DNA of 64,000 bases from Sva-07 sp963715285. GTDB lineage: Bacteria > Actinomycetota > Acidimicrobiia > Acidimicrobiales > Ilumatobacteraceae. This document shows positions 16,356-24,680 of the stretch, one piece after another. Each line of letters begins with the position of its first letter. Position 1 is the first letter of the stretch. Made by a program: the position numbers and the translations under genes. The stretch covers positions 124,001 through 188,000 of the forward strand of contig CAVQRU010000009.1 of NCBI GenBank assembly GCA_963715285.1. The letters are read 5' to 3'. Below the pieces are notes generated by a model. It saw only the letters and a list, made by a program, of their open reading frames with translations. It did not search any database and was not told the origin of the DNA.

Positions 16356-17942
16356 CTACTTCACGTCCGCGATCAGCAGCGGCGGGGTCTTCAGATGGGT
16401 GATCGTCGGCGACCGGCCGACCGTGTCGGAGGCGATCTCCAGGGCGTCGTTCATCGTCGACGCGGGCGTGAAGCCGAGCTTGCGCACCGTGGCAGCGTCG
16501 CCGCCGACGATGATCACCTTGCCGACGTGCTTCATCCCGTGGCTGCCCCAGTACCACATGTAGAACGGGTGCACACCGTGGTAGGCGTTGGTCGTGCGGT
16601 AGAGGTGGCGGTACCAGTCGTCCTCGGCGTACTGCTGCTCCCACTTCTGCGACATCACGTGCGGGTCGTGGGTGTCGGCCAGCACCTCCTCGAAGAAGTC
16701 GATGTAGCTGGGGTGGTGCACCGGGTGGAACTCGTTCGACGTCGGGTGCGTCAGGATCACGACGCCGCCCTCGCGCACGAGCGGCTTGCCGCGGTACAGG
16801 TTGAAGAAGTAGCCGAGCCCCGTGCACATCACGAGGATCGGGTTCATGATCGAGTTGACGTTGTAGGGGCAGATGTACGGGATCCCCAGCGTGAGGATGT
16901 CGGTCTGGCCCTCGACCTCGACGAGCTGCTGGTCGTAGACGTTCTGGGTCGTGATCTCGTGGACGGCCTCGACCTCACCGCACTGGATGCTGGTGAGCTG
17001 GTGTGGTGCCTCGATGCCGTGGAAGAGCTTTCGCGCCTGCCGGGACGGCAGCTTGGCGACCGACTTGGCGGTGGCGAGGTACAGCGCACGGTCCTTGGCG
17101 TTCCATTCCCACTCGCGCTTGGCCAGGAAGTCGAACGGCTGCGGGAACGTGTCGGTGTTGAGCGTGGTCTCGATCTGGAACACCTTCGGCCCGTGGTCAC
17201 GCATCACCTTGCCCATGCGCCAGGTGCTCTTGTGGAGTTCGGATGCGTGCTGGTCCATGAAGGAGTGCGAGGCCTCCATCGTGGTGGGGTTGTGGTGATG
17301 GCGCAGCGACCGGTAGCTGGCGAGCCCGACGGCGGTCGACTTCCAGCCACCGTCCATCGCGACGAGGTTGATGTTGACGTAGACGAGCAGGTCGGACTCG
17401 GCGGCCCGCTTGTTGATCTCGATCTCCTCGCCCTGGTCGGTCGTGCCGAGGAACGCGAGGTTGTCGGGGTCCTCGGCGTCGTGCTGGGTGAGCAGACCGC
17501 GAGGCTCGAAGGCGTCGTACACGCGATCGCCGAGCGCATGGCGCAGCTCGAACTCGTGCATGCGGCGATGCAGGGCGAGTGCGGCGATCAGCTCCACGTC
17601 GTCGACCCCCGCGTCGGCGGCCATCGTCAGCACCTGCTCGATGATCCGCTGACGCAGGTCCGGGCGGCGCATCTTGGGGAGTGGGAGCGACACGTCGTCG
17701 AAGGCGATCGTCAGCTTCATGCCCGGGAAGAGCAGCGACGGCAGCGGGTCCATGTCGATCGGGTTGAGCAACGCGGTGCGGATGGCGCCGTCGACGTCGT
17801 CGATCGCGTCGAGCGGCTCCGGTGCATAGATCACCCGGCTGCGATCTGCGGGAAGCTTCTCCAGGCGGAAGCCCTCACCGTGCCAGAACAGGGTGGGCGG
17901 CGTCGACTTGTCGACGTCCAGTACGAAGCCGGGGCGAGGCAT
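16356..17942 (-). CDS. LarA-like (DUF2088) protein, nickel-pincer racemase family
   Basis: A 528-residue protein. The N-terminal region matches the LarA/DUF2088 family: FDDVSLPLPKM, the ALALHRRM segment that would hold the first catalytic His, and DGGWKS, corresponding to the GG-x-K motif with the catalytic Lys, followed by a histidine-rich RHHHN. The second catalytic His of LarA, normally just before the GG-x-K motif, is not evident; that place reads VNINLVAM. The protein is about 100 residues longer than LarA, with a distinct C-terminal region. The start ATG has AAGGAG 10 nt upstream. Operon partners suggest a hydroxy-acid or alcohol substrate other than lactate. Confidence 0.7.
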   Translation of the reverse strand: MPRPGFVLDVDKSTPPTLFWHGEGFRLEKLPADRSRVIYAPEPLDAIDDVDGAIRTALLNPIDMDPLPSLLFPGMKLTIAFDDVSLPLPKMRRPDLRQRIIEQVLTMAADAGVDDVELIAALALHRRMHEFELRHALGDRVYDAFEPRGLLTQHDAEDPDNLAFLGTTDQGEEIEINKRAAESDLLVYVNINLVAMDGGWKSTAVGLASYRSLRHHHNPTTMEASHSFMDQHASELHKSTWRMGKVMRDHGPKVFQIETTLNTDTFPQPFDFLAKREWEWNAKDRALYLATAKSVAKLPSRQARKLFHGIEAPHQLTSIQCGEVEAVHEITTQNVYDQQLVEVEGQTDILTLGIPYICPYNVNSIMNPILVMCTGLGYFFNLYRGKPLVREGGVVILTHPTSNEFHPVHHPSYIDFFEEVLADTHDPHVMSQKWEQQYAEDDWYRHLYRTTNAYHGVHPFYMWYWGSHGMKHVGKVIIVGGDAATVRKLGFTPASTMNDALEIASDTVGRSPTITHLKTPPLLIADVK

Positions 17943-17976
17943 CAGTGAGCAACTCCTTGCGAGAACAACGGCATTG

Positions 17977-17999
17977 CACCAGGGGTCAGACCCCTGGTG
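17977..17999. repeat. Palindromic element with GGGGTCAGACCCC core
   Basis: Perfect 11-bp arms around a single central A, extendable to 15 bp with one mismatch. It lies in the 70-bp gap between the alcohol dehydrogenase and LarA-like genes. It shares its core with the palindromes at 33105 and 38488, which suggests a REP-like family. It could also attenuate transcription within the operon. Confidence 0.75.
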
Positions 18000-18012
18000 A
18001 AATTCGTGGCGA

Positions 18013-19203
18013 TCATCGGGCGACCTCGAACGCGATCTTGACGGCACCACGGCGGCCGGCGGTGGCGGCGTGGGCGATGGCGTCGACGTGGTCGGACAGT
18101 GGGTAGGTGGCCGAGAGCAGCCGCTCGGCTCCGAGGGCGTTGGCGGTCTCGATGGCGAGATCGAACGTGCGAGCCGTCCGGCCGTCGGGGAGATGCTCGG
18201 TGCCGTAGGTGTAGGCACCCTTGAGTTCGGTCTCGCGGTGCCACAGGCCCGTCAGGTCGAGCGTGACGTCGGCGGGCATGCCGAGCAGGACGACGCGGCC
18301 ACGCGGGCGGGTCATGCGCAAGGAGTCGGCGACGGTGGCGCTGGTGCCGACGGCGTCGATCGTGACGTGGGCGCCCGAGCTGAGGTGGTCGCCGATCATG
18401 TGGCAGCCGGTCGCCCGTCGAACGGCCCGTTGCAGCCCGTCCGGTCCCACCACGACGTCGGCCCCGAACGCCTTGGCGAGCTGCTGCTGGTGCGGGTAGC
18501 GGGCGCCGACGACGATCTGGACGTCGGGCACGTAGCGGCGCAGGCCGGCCACGGCGGCGAGACCCATCGTGCCGGCGCCGAGCACGGCGACGACCGCCGG
18601 GCGGTCATCGTCCTGACGGGCGGCCACGACCGGGGCGGCGAGCAGTGCGGCGTGGATGCCGCCGGCGAAGGGTTCGACCAGGACGGCGCGTTCGTCGGGC
18701 ATGTCGTCGCCGATGCGGTGGAGTTGCGACTCGTGGGCCACGAACTCGGGCGCCCAGCCGCCGCCGGTCGAACAGCAGAACCCGGTCTGGATGCCGGGCT
18801 CGAGCGGGCCGGTGGCGAGATGGGCGTAGTCGTCACCGTCGCCGGGCGCGGCGCCGTCGAACGGGGGAGCGAACCCCCGGGCCTCGTGGCCGAGCACCGG
18901 TTCCAGGATCACCCGGGTGCCGTCGTCGAGTTCACCGACCACCTCGTGGCCCGGTACGAACGGGAACGAGACCCAGTCCTCGAAGTAGAGCGAGGCATGG
19001 CCCTCGACGAGCGACAGGTCGGATCCACAGATCCCGGCGAGGCGGGTGTGCACCCGGTGCCAACCGGGTCCGGGCAGATCGGGTGCGTCGACCGAGGTGT
19101 ATTCGAGCGGGCCGAGCCTCGTGGCCGTGACCGGGGAGACCGCCGACGCGATCCGCGCCATGCCGAGCCGGCGGACCGAGCGTGACACCTGGAGCGCCTT
19201 CAT
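18013..19203 (-). CDS. Zinc-binding medium-chain alcohol dehydrogenase
   Basis: A 396-residue MDR protein: ICGSDLSL and PGHEVVGEL are the catalytic-domain landmarks, with Cys and His/Glu zinc ligands. VAVLGAGTMGLAAVAGL is the cofactor-binding motif and VTIDAVG is typical of the family. The segment usually carrying the structural-zinc cysteines is altered, with a CC pair near FCCSTGGGW. The ATG at 19203 overlaps the stop of the reductase/HAD gene (ATGA). Within this operon it probably interconverts a fatty alcohol or hydroxy compound and an aldehyde or ketone. Confidence 0.87.
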   Translation of the reverse strand: MKALQVSRSVRRLGMARIASAVSPVTATRLGPLEYTSVDAPDLPGPGWHRVHTRLAGICGSDLSLVEGHASLYFEDWVSFPFVPGHEVVGELDDGTRVILEPVLGHEARGFAPPFDGAAPGDGDDYAHLATGPLEPGIQTGFCCSTGGGWAPEFVAHESQLHRIGDDMPDERAVLVEPFAGGIHAALLAAPVVAARQDDDRPAVVAVLGAGTMGLAAVAGLRRYVPDVQIVVGARYPHQQQLAKAFGADVVVGPDGLQRAVRRATGCHMIGDHLSSGAHVTIDAVGTSATVADSLRMTRPRGRVVLLGMPADVTLDLTGLWHRETELKGAYTYGTEHLPDGRTARTFDLAIETANALGAERLLSATYPLSDHVDAIAHAATAGRRGAVKIAFEVAR

Positions 19204-21578
19204 CGGCGTGCTCCCGCTCCGAAGCGCTCGCGACGCTCGCGTTCGGACAGCAATGGCCCGATCGGCAGCTTGGGTCGCGGGCCGCCCGGCGACTTGCTCC
19301 AGTGTTCGACCAGCCAGCCGCGTTTGCGGGCGATCGCAGCGAGGCGTGTCTCGGGGTTGACGGCGACCGGGAACCCGACGGCCTCGAACAGCGGCAGATC
19401 CGACGACGAGTCGGCGTACGCGACGCACTCGTCGAGGTCGAATCCCTCGGCGTCGCAGTAGTCGGACAGGATCTGCGCACGCGCCTCACCCGTGGGCGGC
19501 ACCGTCACCATCTCGCCGGAGTAGGTGTTGTCGGGCCGGATCGACATCTCGGCGGCGACGATCTCGTCGAAGAGCGGGCGCAGTCCCTCCACGTTGAAGC
19601 TGAGCGCGCCGGTGATCAGGATCGTGCGGTGTCCGAGCGCGCGGTGTTGGCGAACTCGCCGCATGCCCTCGGGGAACGACTTGGTCATGATCACCTGGGC
19701 GAACATCTCGCGGGCGTCGCGCTCGATCTGCTCGACCGGTGCGTCCTCGTAGCGCCGGTAGAAGTGGCGCAGGAAGTCGGTGCGGTCCGCCCGGTCGAGT
19801 TTGAGCAGGCCCGGGCCTTCGGCCAGGGTGCGCAGGGCGTAGCGGATGCGCTCGGGGGTGTCGAGCCGCCGTGTCGCCAGCCAGGAGTAGCTCTCGACGA
19901 CGTTCGAGGCGATCAACGTGTTCTCGAGGTCGAACGCGACCACCTGGCGCTTCGGGTCGAGCACCTGCTTGCGCATCCGGGCCATGCGGTCGGTCGACGC
20001 CGCCGGGCCCGGCGTGGTCTTGACGCGTGCATGTTGGACGATCGAGGGGAGGTGGACCTGCGTGATGTAGGTCGGCCAGTGGACCGAGCGCGGGTCGAAG
20101 TTGAACTCGGCGCGGTCGGCGTCGTCGAGTTCGCCCCAGGTGAGCATCAGGTTGTCGACCTGGTAGATCGCCTCGCACTCCGTGTAGAGCCCGTAGAGCT
20201 CCACGTACGTGAGGGCGCGCTCGACCTCGACGCGCTTGGTCTCGATCTGAGCCGACCACTCGGCCTGACGTCCGCGTAGCGGGAGGTTCTGCAGCACCTT
20301 CTCGCCGGCGGTGAGCACCTTCTTCGCGCGTCCGAGCTGGGCCTGGACCCGGCCTCGGGCCGGGAACCTGAATTCCGGCACCACGATCGGCTGGCCCTTC
20401 GCGTCGTACACCGGGTGTTCGAGGAACCAGCCGCTGACGTTGTCGACGAGCATCCGGTACTTGAGCGGGTTGATGCCGCCGGAGGCGACCTGGGTGATCG
20501 CCGGTGCGCGTTCCGGTCCGAGCGCGGCGACCGCAATGATCGCAGCGACCACGATGTCGACGGGGATGACGTCGACCGTGCCCTCCGGCACGCCGGGGAA
20601 CTCATCGAGCAGGCCACGGGCATAGGAGATCAGGACCGGTTCGGCCATGCGGAACCCTCGGATCCAGCCGGGCTTGGGTTCGGCGAGGGCGGACTCGATG
20701 ATCGACGGGCGCACGATCGACACGGGGACGTCGCCCTTGACGTCGGTGAGGGCCTGTTCTCCGAGTGCCTTCGTGAAGGCGTAGGCGTCGGGCCAGCCGA
20801 CGCTGGCGGCGCGGGCGCGCCCCGCGTCGACGAGCTGGTCCTTCACCCACCGTTCGCGCAGCGCTTCGGTCTTCGACGCGAGCGCCGGTGCCCCGGCGGC
20901 GCCGAGTTCGTCGCGGGCCTCCGCGCGGAAGTGTTCGAGCTGTTCTCGGCTGCGGCTCGCCGCATCGGCGTCCGACCGCAGTCGACGGCTGGCAGCGACC
21001 TCGCTGCGCCAGTCGATGCCGACGTCGAACGGGCCGTCGCTCACCAGTTGTTCGGGTGCGTTGCCGCGACGGTTGCCGGCGACGTAACAGGTCGACACGG
21101 CGACGAGGTGAGGCGTGATGCCGATCTCGTTGCACAGGTTGGCGATGCGGCTCGGGCCGAGGAGGTTGATCTCGACGGCGGAGTCCAACGGCGAGTCGAA
21201 CGAGACAGCGGCGGCCGAATGGATCACGATGTCGCACGAGGCGAAGATCGCCCGGTCGGTGTCGTTCAACCCGAGGCCGTCTCGAGTGACGTCGCCGGCG
21301 ATCGTGGTGACGCGGGAGGTGACCGTCGTGAAGTCGTCGCCGCGTTCGGTGCACGCAGCCCGGAGCCGGTCGAAGGCGTCGTTCTTGAAGATCTCGCGCT
21401 CGGTGCGCTTCGCCGCCGGGGTGCGTTGCCCGTCGCGCACCAGCAGGACGAGTTCGCAGCCGGGCACCGAGCGCAGGAGTCGCTCGACCAGCGCCGTGCC
21501 CACGAATCCCGTGGCGCCGGTGATGGCGATCCGTTTCCCCGCGAGCTCCTCGGCGATCACGGTTGACAGTTCTAGCAC
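19200..21578 (-). CDS. Fatty acyl-CoA reductase-type SDR fused to a HAD-IB phosphatase
   Basis: A 792-residue two-domain protein. Residues ~15-430 are a male-sterility/fatty-acyl-reductase-type SDR with GATGFVGTALVERLL, VAVSTCYVAGN and YAFTKALGEQ (YxxxK). Residues ~545-770 are a HAD-IB hydrolase with FDLENTL (nucleophile Asp; the second acidic residue is Glu), an ITGA motif II region and YADSSSDLP. The first gene of a four-gene run (alcohol dehydrogenase, LarA-like, PlsC), it starts at GTG 21578, 5 bp from the TetR operator palindrome. Predicted activities are reduction of an acyl thioester and removal of a phosphate; substrates are unknown. Confidence 0.85.
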   Translation of the reverse strand: MLELSTVIAEELAGKRIAITGATGFVGTALVERLLRSVPGCELVLLVRDGQRTPAAKRTEREIFKNDAFDRLRAACTERGDDFTTVTSRVTTIAGDVTRDGLGLNDTDRAIFASCDIVIHSAAAVSFDSPLDSAVEINLLGPSRIANLCNEIGITPHLVAVSTCYVAGNRRGNAPEQLVSDGPFDVGIDWRSEVAASRRLRSDADAASRSREQLEHFRAEARDELGAAGAPALASKTEALRERWVKDQLVDAGRARAASVGWPDAYAFTKALGEQALTDVKGDVPVSIVRPSIIESALAEPKPGWIRGFRMAEPVLISYARGLLDEFPGVPEGTVDVIPVDIVVAAIIAVAALGPERAPAITQVASGGINPLKYRMLVDNVSGWFLEHPVYDAKGQPIVVPEFRFPARGRVQAQLGRAKKVLTAGEKVLQNLPLRGRQAEWSAQIETKRVEVERALTYVELYGLYTECEAIYQVDNLMLTWGELDDADRAEFNFDPRSVHWPTYITQVHLPSIVQHARVKTTPGPAASTDRMARMRKQVLDPKRQVVAFDLENTLIASNVVESYSWLATRRLDTPERIRYALRTLAEGPGLLKLDRADRTDFLRHFYRRYEDAPVEQIERDAREMFAQVIMTKSFPEGMRRVRQHRALGHRTILITGALSFNVEGLRPLFDEIVAAEMSIRPDNTYSGEMVTVPPTGEARAQILSDYCDAEGFDLDECVAYADSSSDLPLFEAVGFPVAVNPETRLAAIARKRGWLVEHWSKSPGGPRPKLPIGPLLSERERRERFGAGARR

Positions 21579-21582
21579 GATC

Positions 21583-21600
21583 CTCTACCAATTGGTAGAG
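21583..21600. promoter_or_regulatory. Perfect 18-bp palindrome, predicted TetR operator
   Basis: CTCTACCAATTGGTAGAG lies between the divergent TetR gene (ATG 21603) and the reductase/HAD gene (GTG 21578). It is so close to both starts that a bound regulator would block both transcripts, giving autoregulation plus control of the operon. Confidence 0.8.
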
Positions 21601-21602
21601 AG

Positions 21603-22187
21603 ATGACGACCCGCGACCGAATCCTCGAGACGGCGCTCGACCTGTTCGGCATGCGTGGCGTCGACGCCGTCTCGCTCGACGAGATCGCCCGCGTCGTCGG
21701 CGTGCGCAAGCAGACGGTGCTCTACTGGTTCGAGTCGAAAGATGTGCTCGTCGACGAGGTGCTCGCAGTCGCGGCGGCCGAACTCGTCGTGGTGATCGAC
21801 GCGGCGCTTCGTGCGGCACCCGACGACCCGCTCGATCGAGTCGACGCCGTCGTCCGTGCGGTGTTCCGTCCCGCGGTGCGGCGTCCGGCGCTGCTCGGGT
21901 TGATCCGCGAGGTCAGCCGGCTGGAGTCGGATCAGGCGGCACGCCTCCGCGAGCGCCTGCAGTCACTCGTCGATCGAGCGGTCGCCTATCTCGGCAACGA
22001 GATGGATGCGGGCCGCCTCCGCCGCGGCGACCCGGGTCTGATCGCCGCGCTCGGCTACGCCACCCTCACCGGCATCGCCACCGAGCCCGAAGCGCTCCGG
22101 GCGGTCGGCTGGCACCCCGACGCCGTGGGCCTGCGCAGCCTGCGCGACGAGCTGCGCGCCTTCCTCCGCGCCGCCCTCGCCCCCTGA
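21603..22187 (+). CDS. TetR-family transcriptional regulator
   Basis: A 194-residue protein with a TetR helix-turn-helix at residues ~5-50 (RILETALDLFGMRGVDAVSL..VRKQTVLYWFESK) and a helical ligand-binding C-terminal domain. It is divergent from the reductase/HAD operon, with a perfect palindrome in the 24-bp gap. It is therefore the likely local repressor, probably sensing an acyl-CoA or lipid-derived ligand. The start is set by the ATG right after the operator. Confidence 0.92.
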   Translation: MTTRDRILETALDLFGMRGVDAVSLDEIARVVGVRKQTVLYWFESKDVLVDEVLAVAAAELVVVIDAALRAAPDDPLDRVDAVVRAVFRPAVRRPALLGLIREVSRLESDQAARLRERLQSLVDRAVAYLGNEMDAGRLRRGDPGLIAALGYATLTGIATEPEALRAVGWHPDAVGLRSLRDELRAFLRAALAP

Positions 22188-22197
22188 CACCGACCGC

Positions 22198-22235
22198 GAT
22201 GAGCGAACGCCCCGTATCCGGGGGTTTCGCTCATC
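22198..22235. terminator. Bidirectional hairpin terminator between tetR and ddl
   Basis: Ten-bp outer arms GATGAGCGAA / TTCGCTCATC enclose an inner C-rich/G-rich stem around GTATCC. It lies between convergent genes ending at 22187 and 22260. No T-run is present, as is usual in high-GC actinobacteria. Confidence 0.7.
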
Positions 22236-22259
22236 GCTGGGTGATGATCGAGGTGGGGG

Positions 22260-23357
22260 TCAGCGTTTGGTGTTGCGGCGGCGCCGGGCGTGCCGTTCGA
22301 TGGCGAGGTCGACGAGGCGGTCGATCAGCTCGCCGTAGCTCAGACCGGACTCGATCCACAGCTTCGGGTACATCGAGATCGGGGTGAAGCCGGGCATCGT
22401 GTTGACCTCGTTGCACAGGAACCCGCGCCCGTTGCCGCTGTCGTCCATCTCGTAGAAGAAGTCGACCCGCGCGAGCCCGTCACAACGCAGCGCCCGGAAC
22501 GTGTCGATCGCCAGGCGACGGACCTCGTCGGCGGCATCGTCGGGAAGCGGTGCGGGGATCAGCAGCTGGGCGCCGTCGGTGACGTACTTGTCCTCGTAGC
22601 TGTAGAACTCCTCGCCGGGCACGATCTCGCCGGGTACGGACGCCGCCGGGTCGGTCGTGCCCAGCACCGCCACCTCGATCTCCCGGCCGGCGATCGCCTC
22701 CTCGACGACGATCACCTCGTCGTACGTGAGCGCATGGTCGATCGCCTCGCGCAGCGCGTCGAGGGTGGTGGCCTTCGAGACGCCGACCGACGAGCCCATG
22801 TTCGCCGGCTTCACGAACACCGGGAGGCCGAGTTCGGCGGCCAGCTCGGCCGGCAGGCCCGGGGTCATCTCGTGTTCGGCGAAGGACCGGTATCGGGCCT
22901 GGGGAATCCCCGCCGCCTTCAGCACCTGCTTGGCCATCGCCTTGTCCATCGACACCGCCGAGCCCAACACGCCGCTGCCGACGTACGGCACGTTGGCGAG
23001 GTCGAGCATGCCCTGCACCGTGCCGTCCTCACCGAGCGGACCGTGCAGCAGCGGCAGCACGACGGTGATCTCGTCGCCATCGGCGGCGGCGGCGAGCATC
23101 GGGGTGGGCGACACGTCGGTGCCCGCAGGGTTCAGGCGCCCGGGGATCGCGTGCGGTCCCTCGATCAGCGCCTCGATGGCCTCGTGGGCGAGCGCCCACT
23201 GCCCCTCGGTGGAGATGCCGACGGGGGTGATGCGGTACCGATGGCGGTCGGCGGCACGCAACACATGGGCGGCGGTGGTGCACGACACGTCGTGTTCGGC
23301 CGATTCCCCACCGAACAGCACCACGAGGTGAATGCGATCATGCGGCTCGTCGACCAT
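22260..23357 (-). CDS. ddl: D-alanine--D-alanine ligase
   Basis: A 365-residue ATP-grasp enzyme. Visible motifs are LFGGESAEHDVS at the N-terminus, HGPLGEDGTVQG, PVFVKPANMGSSVGVSK (ATP-binding loop), ARVDFFYE and NEVNTMPGFTPISMYPK near the C-terminus with Mg2+ ligands. It makes D-Ala-D-Ala for the peptidoglycan pentapeptide in the cytoplasm. Ddl and the divergent MurF catalyse consecutive steps: MurF attaches the dipeptide. ATG 23357 is preceded at 6 nt by TACCTT, consistent with a leaderless mRNA. Confidence 0.95.
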   Translation of the reverse strand: MVDEPHDRIHLVVLFGGESAEHDVSCTTAAHVLRAADRHRYRITPVGISTEGQWALAHEAIEALIEGPHAIPGRLNPAGTDVSPTPMLAAAADGDEITVVLPLLHGPLGEDGTVQGMLDLANVPYVGSGVLGSAVSMDKAMAKQVLKAAGIPQARYRSFAEHEMTPGLPAELAAELGLPVFVKPANMGSSVGVSKATTLDALREAIDHALTYDEVIVVEEAIAGREIEVAVLGTTDPAASVPGEIVPGEEFYSYEDKYVTDGAQLLIPAPLPDDAADEVRRLAIDTFRALRCDGLARVDFFYEMDDSGNGRGFLCNEVNTMPGFTPISMYPKLWIESGLSYGELIDRLVDLAIERHARRRRNTKR

Positions 23358-23363
23358 CGACCC

Positions 23364-23373
23364 AAGGTACCGT
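23364..23373. promoter_or_regulatory. Overlapping divergent -10 boxes for ddl and murF
   Basis: Minus strand: TACCTT (23369 to 23364), 6 nt before the ddl ATG. Plus strand: TACCGT (23368-23373), 8 nt before the murF GTG. They share a GGTACC centre, so the two polymerases should exclude each other. Confidence 0.55.
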
Positions 23374-23381
23374 CGGCGTCC

Positions 23382-24680
23382 GTGAGGATTCGTGCATCCG
23401 ATGCGGCCGGCGGGATCGGCGGGCGCCTGATCGGCCCCGACGTGGAGTTCGTCGGGGCGTCGTTCGACTCGCGCACCACCCGGCCCGGCCAGCTCTTCGT
23501 CCCGATCGTCGCCGTACGCAACGGGCACGAGTTCGTCGGGGCGGCCCGCGAGGCCGGAGCTGCGGTGCACCTGACGAGCGAGCCCGATCCGTTCCGGCGC
23601 TCGGGGACGGCCATCGAGGTCGCCGACACCGGCGACGCGCTCCTCGCACTCGCTGGGTGGGCGCGCCGACGGCTCGACGCGACCGTGGTGGGTGTGACGG
23701 GCAGCGTCGGCAAGACGACGACGAAGGACATGATCGCGGTCGCCTGCGCGGCGGGACGCCGGACGACGGCCAACGAACGCAGCTTCAACAACGACCAGGG
23801 GCTCCCGGTCACGATCCTGAACGCCCCCGACGACACCGACGTGCTCGTGCTCGAGATGGGCATGCGGGGCTTCGGCCACATCGCCCGGCTGTGCGAGATC
23901 GCCCGTCCCGACGTGGGGGTCGTCACGGTCGTCGGCCACGCCCACACCGACCTCGTCGGCGGCCTCGACGGCGTGGCGAGGGCGAAGGGTGAGCTCGTGG
24001 AAGCGCTTCCGGCGTCCGGCACGGCGATCCTCAACGCCGACGACGAACGAGTCGCCGCGATGGCGGCGCGAACCGGTGCGTCGGTCGTCACCTACGGCTG
24101 GGCGGGCGACGTACGACCGGCCGACATCGAGCTCGACGAGCGAGCGCGGGCTCGCTTCGTGGTGCACACGCCGTGGGGACGTGCCGATGTCACGTTGCCG
24201 GTCCCGGGGATGCACATGGTGTCCAACGCGCTCGCGGCCTTGGCGGTCGCCGGCACGGTCGGCGTCGACCTCGACGCTGCGGCGACAGCGTTGGCCGACG
24301 TGTCGGTGTCGGGCATGCGGATGGAGGTGCTGGTCACGTCGAGCGGGGCGACGATCGTCAACGACGCCTACAACGCCAACCCCACGTCGATGGCGGCCGC
24401 ACTCGATGCGCTGGCCGCGATCCACGCCGAACGGCGTATCGCCGTGCTCGGGCTGATGGCCGAGATCGAGGATCCCGAGCAGGCCCACCGCGCGATCGCC
24501 GTGCACGCCGAGGACCTCGGTGTCGAGTTGATCGCGGTGGGGACGGACCTCTACGGCATCGAGCCGGTCGACGACGTACCGAGTGCGGTGGGAGCGCTCG
24601 GGCCCCGTGACGCCGTACTCGTGAAGGCGAGCCGGTCCGCCGGGCTGGAACGGGTCGTCACCGCCCTCGAGCGTGTCTAG
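23382..24680 (+). CDS. murF: UDP-N-acetylmuramoyl-tripeptide--D-alanyl-D-alanine ligase
   Basis: A 432-residue Mur ligase. The N-terminal MurF domain has FDSRTTRPGQLFV, the central ATPase domain GVTGSVGKTTTKD (P-loop) and NNDQGLPVTIL, and the C-terminal domain NDAYNANPTSM. It adds D-Ala-D-Ala to UDP-MurNAc-tripeptide in the cytoplasm. The start is GTG 23382, supported by the TACCGT box 8 nt upstream and by the domain beginning soon after. It stands apart from a dcw cluster, paired only with ddl. Its stop overlaps the convergent MFS gene by 4 bp. Confidence 0.95.
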   Translation: MRIRASDAAGGIGGRLIGPDVEFVGASFDSRTTRPGQLFVPIVAVRNGHEFVGAAREAGAAVHLTSEPDPFRRSGTAIEVADTGDALLALAGWARRRLDATVVGVTGSVGKTTTKDMIAVACAAGRRTTANERSFNNDQGLPVTILNAPDDTDVLVLEMGMRGFGHIARLCEIARPDVGVVTVVGHAHTDLVGGLDGVARAKGELVEALPASGTAILNADDERVAAMAARTGASVVTYGWAGDVRPADIELDERARARFVVHTPWGRADVTLPVPGMHMVSNALAALAVAGTVGVDLDAAATALADVSVSGMRMEVLVTSSGATIVNDAYNANPTSMAAALDALAAIHAERRIAVLGLMAEIEDPEQAHRAIAVHAEDLGVELIAVGTDLYGIEPVDDVPSAVGALGPRDAVLVKASRSAGLERVVTALERV

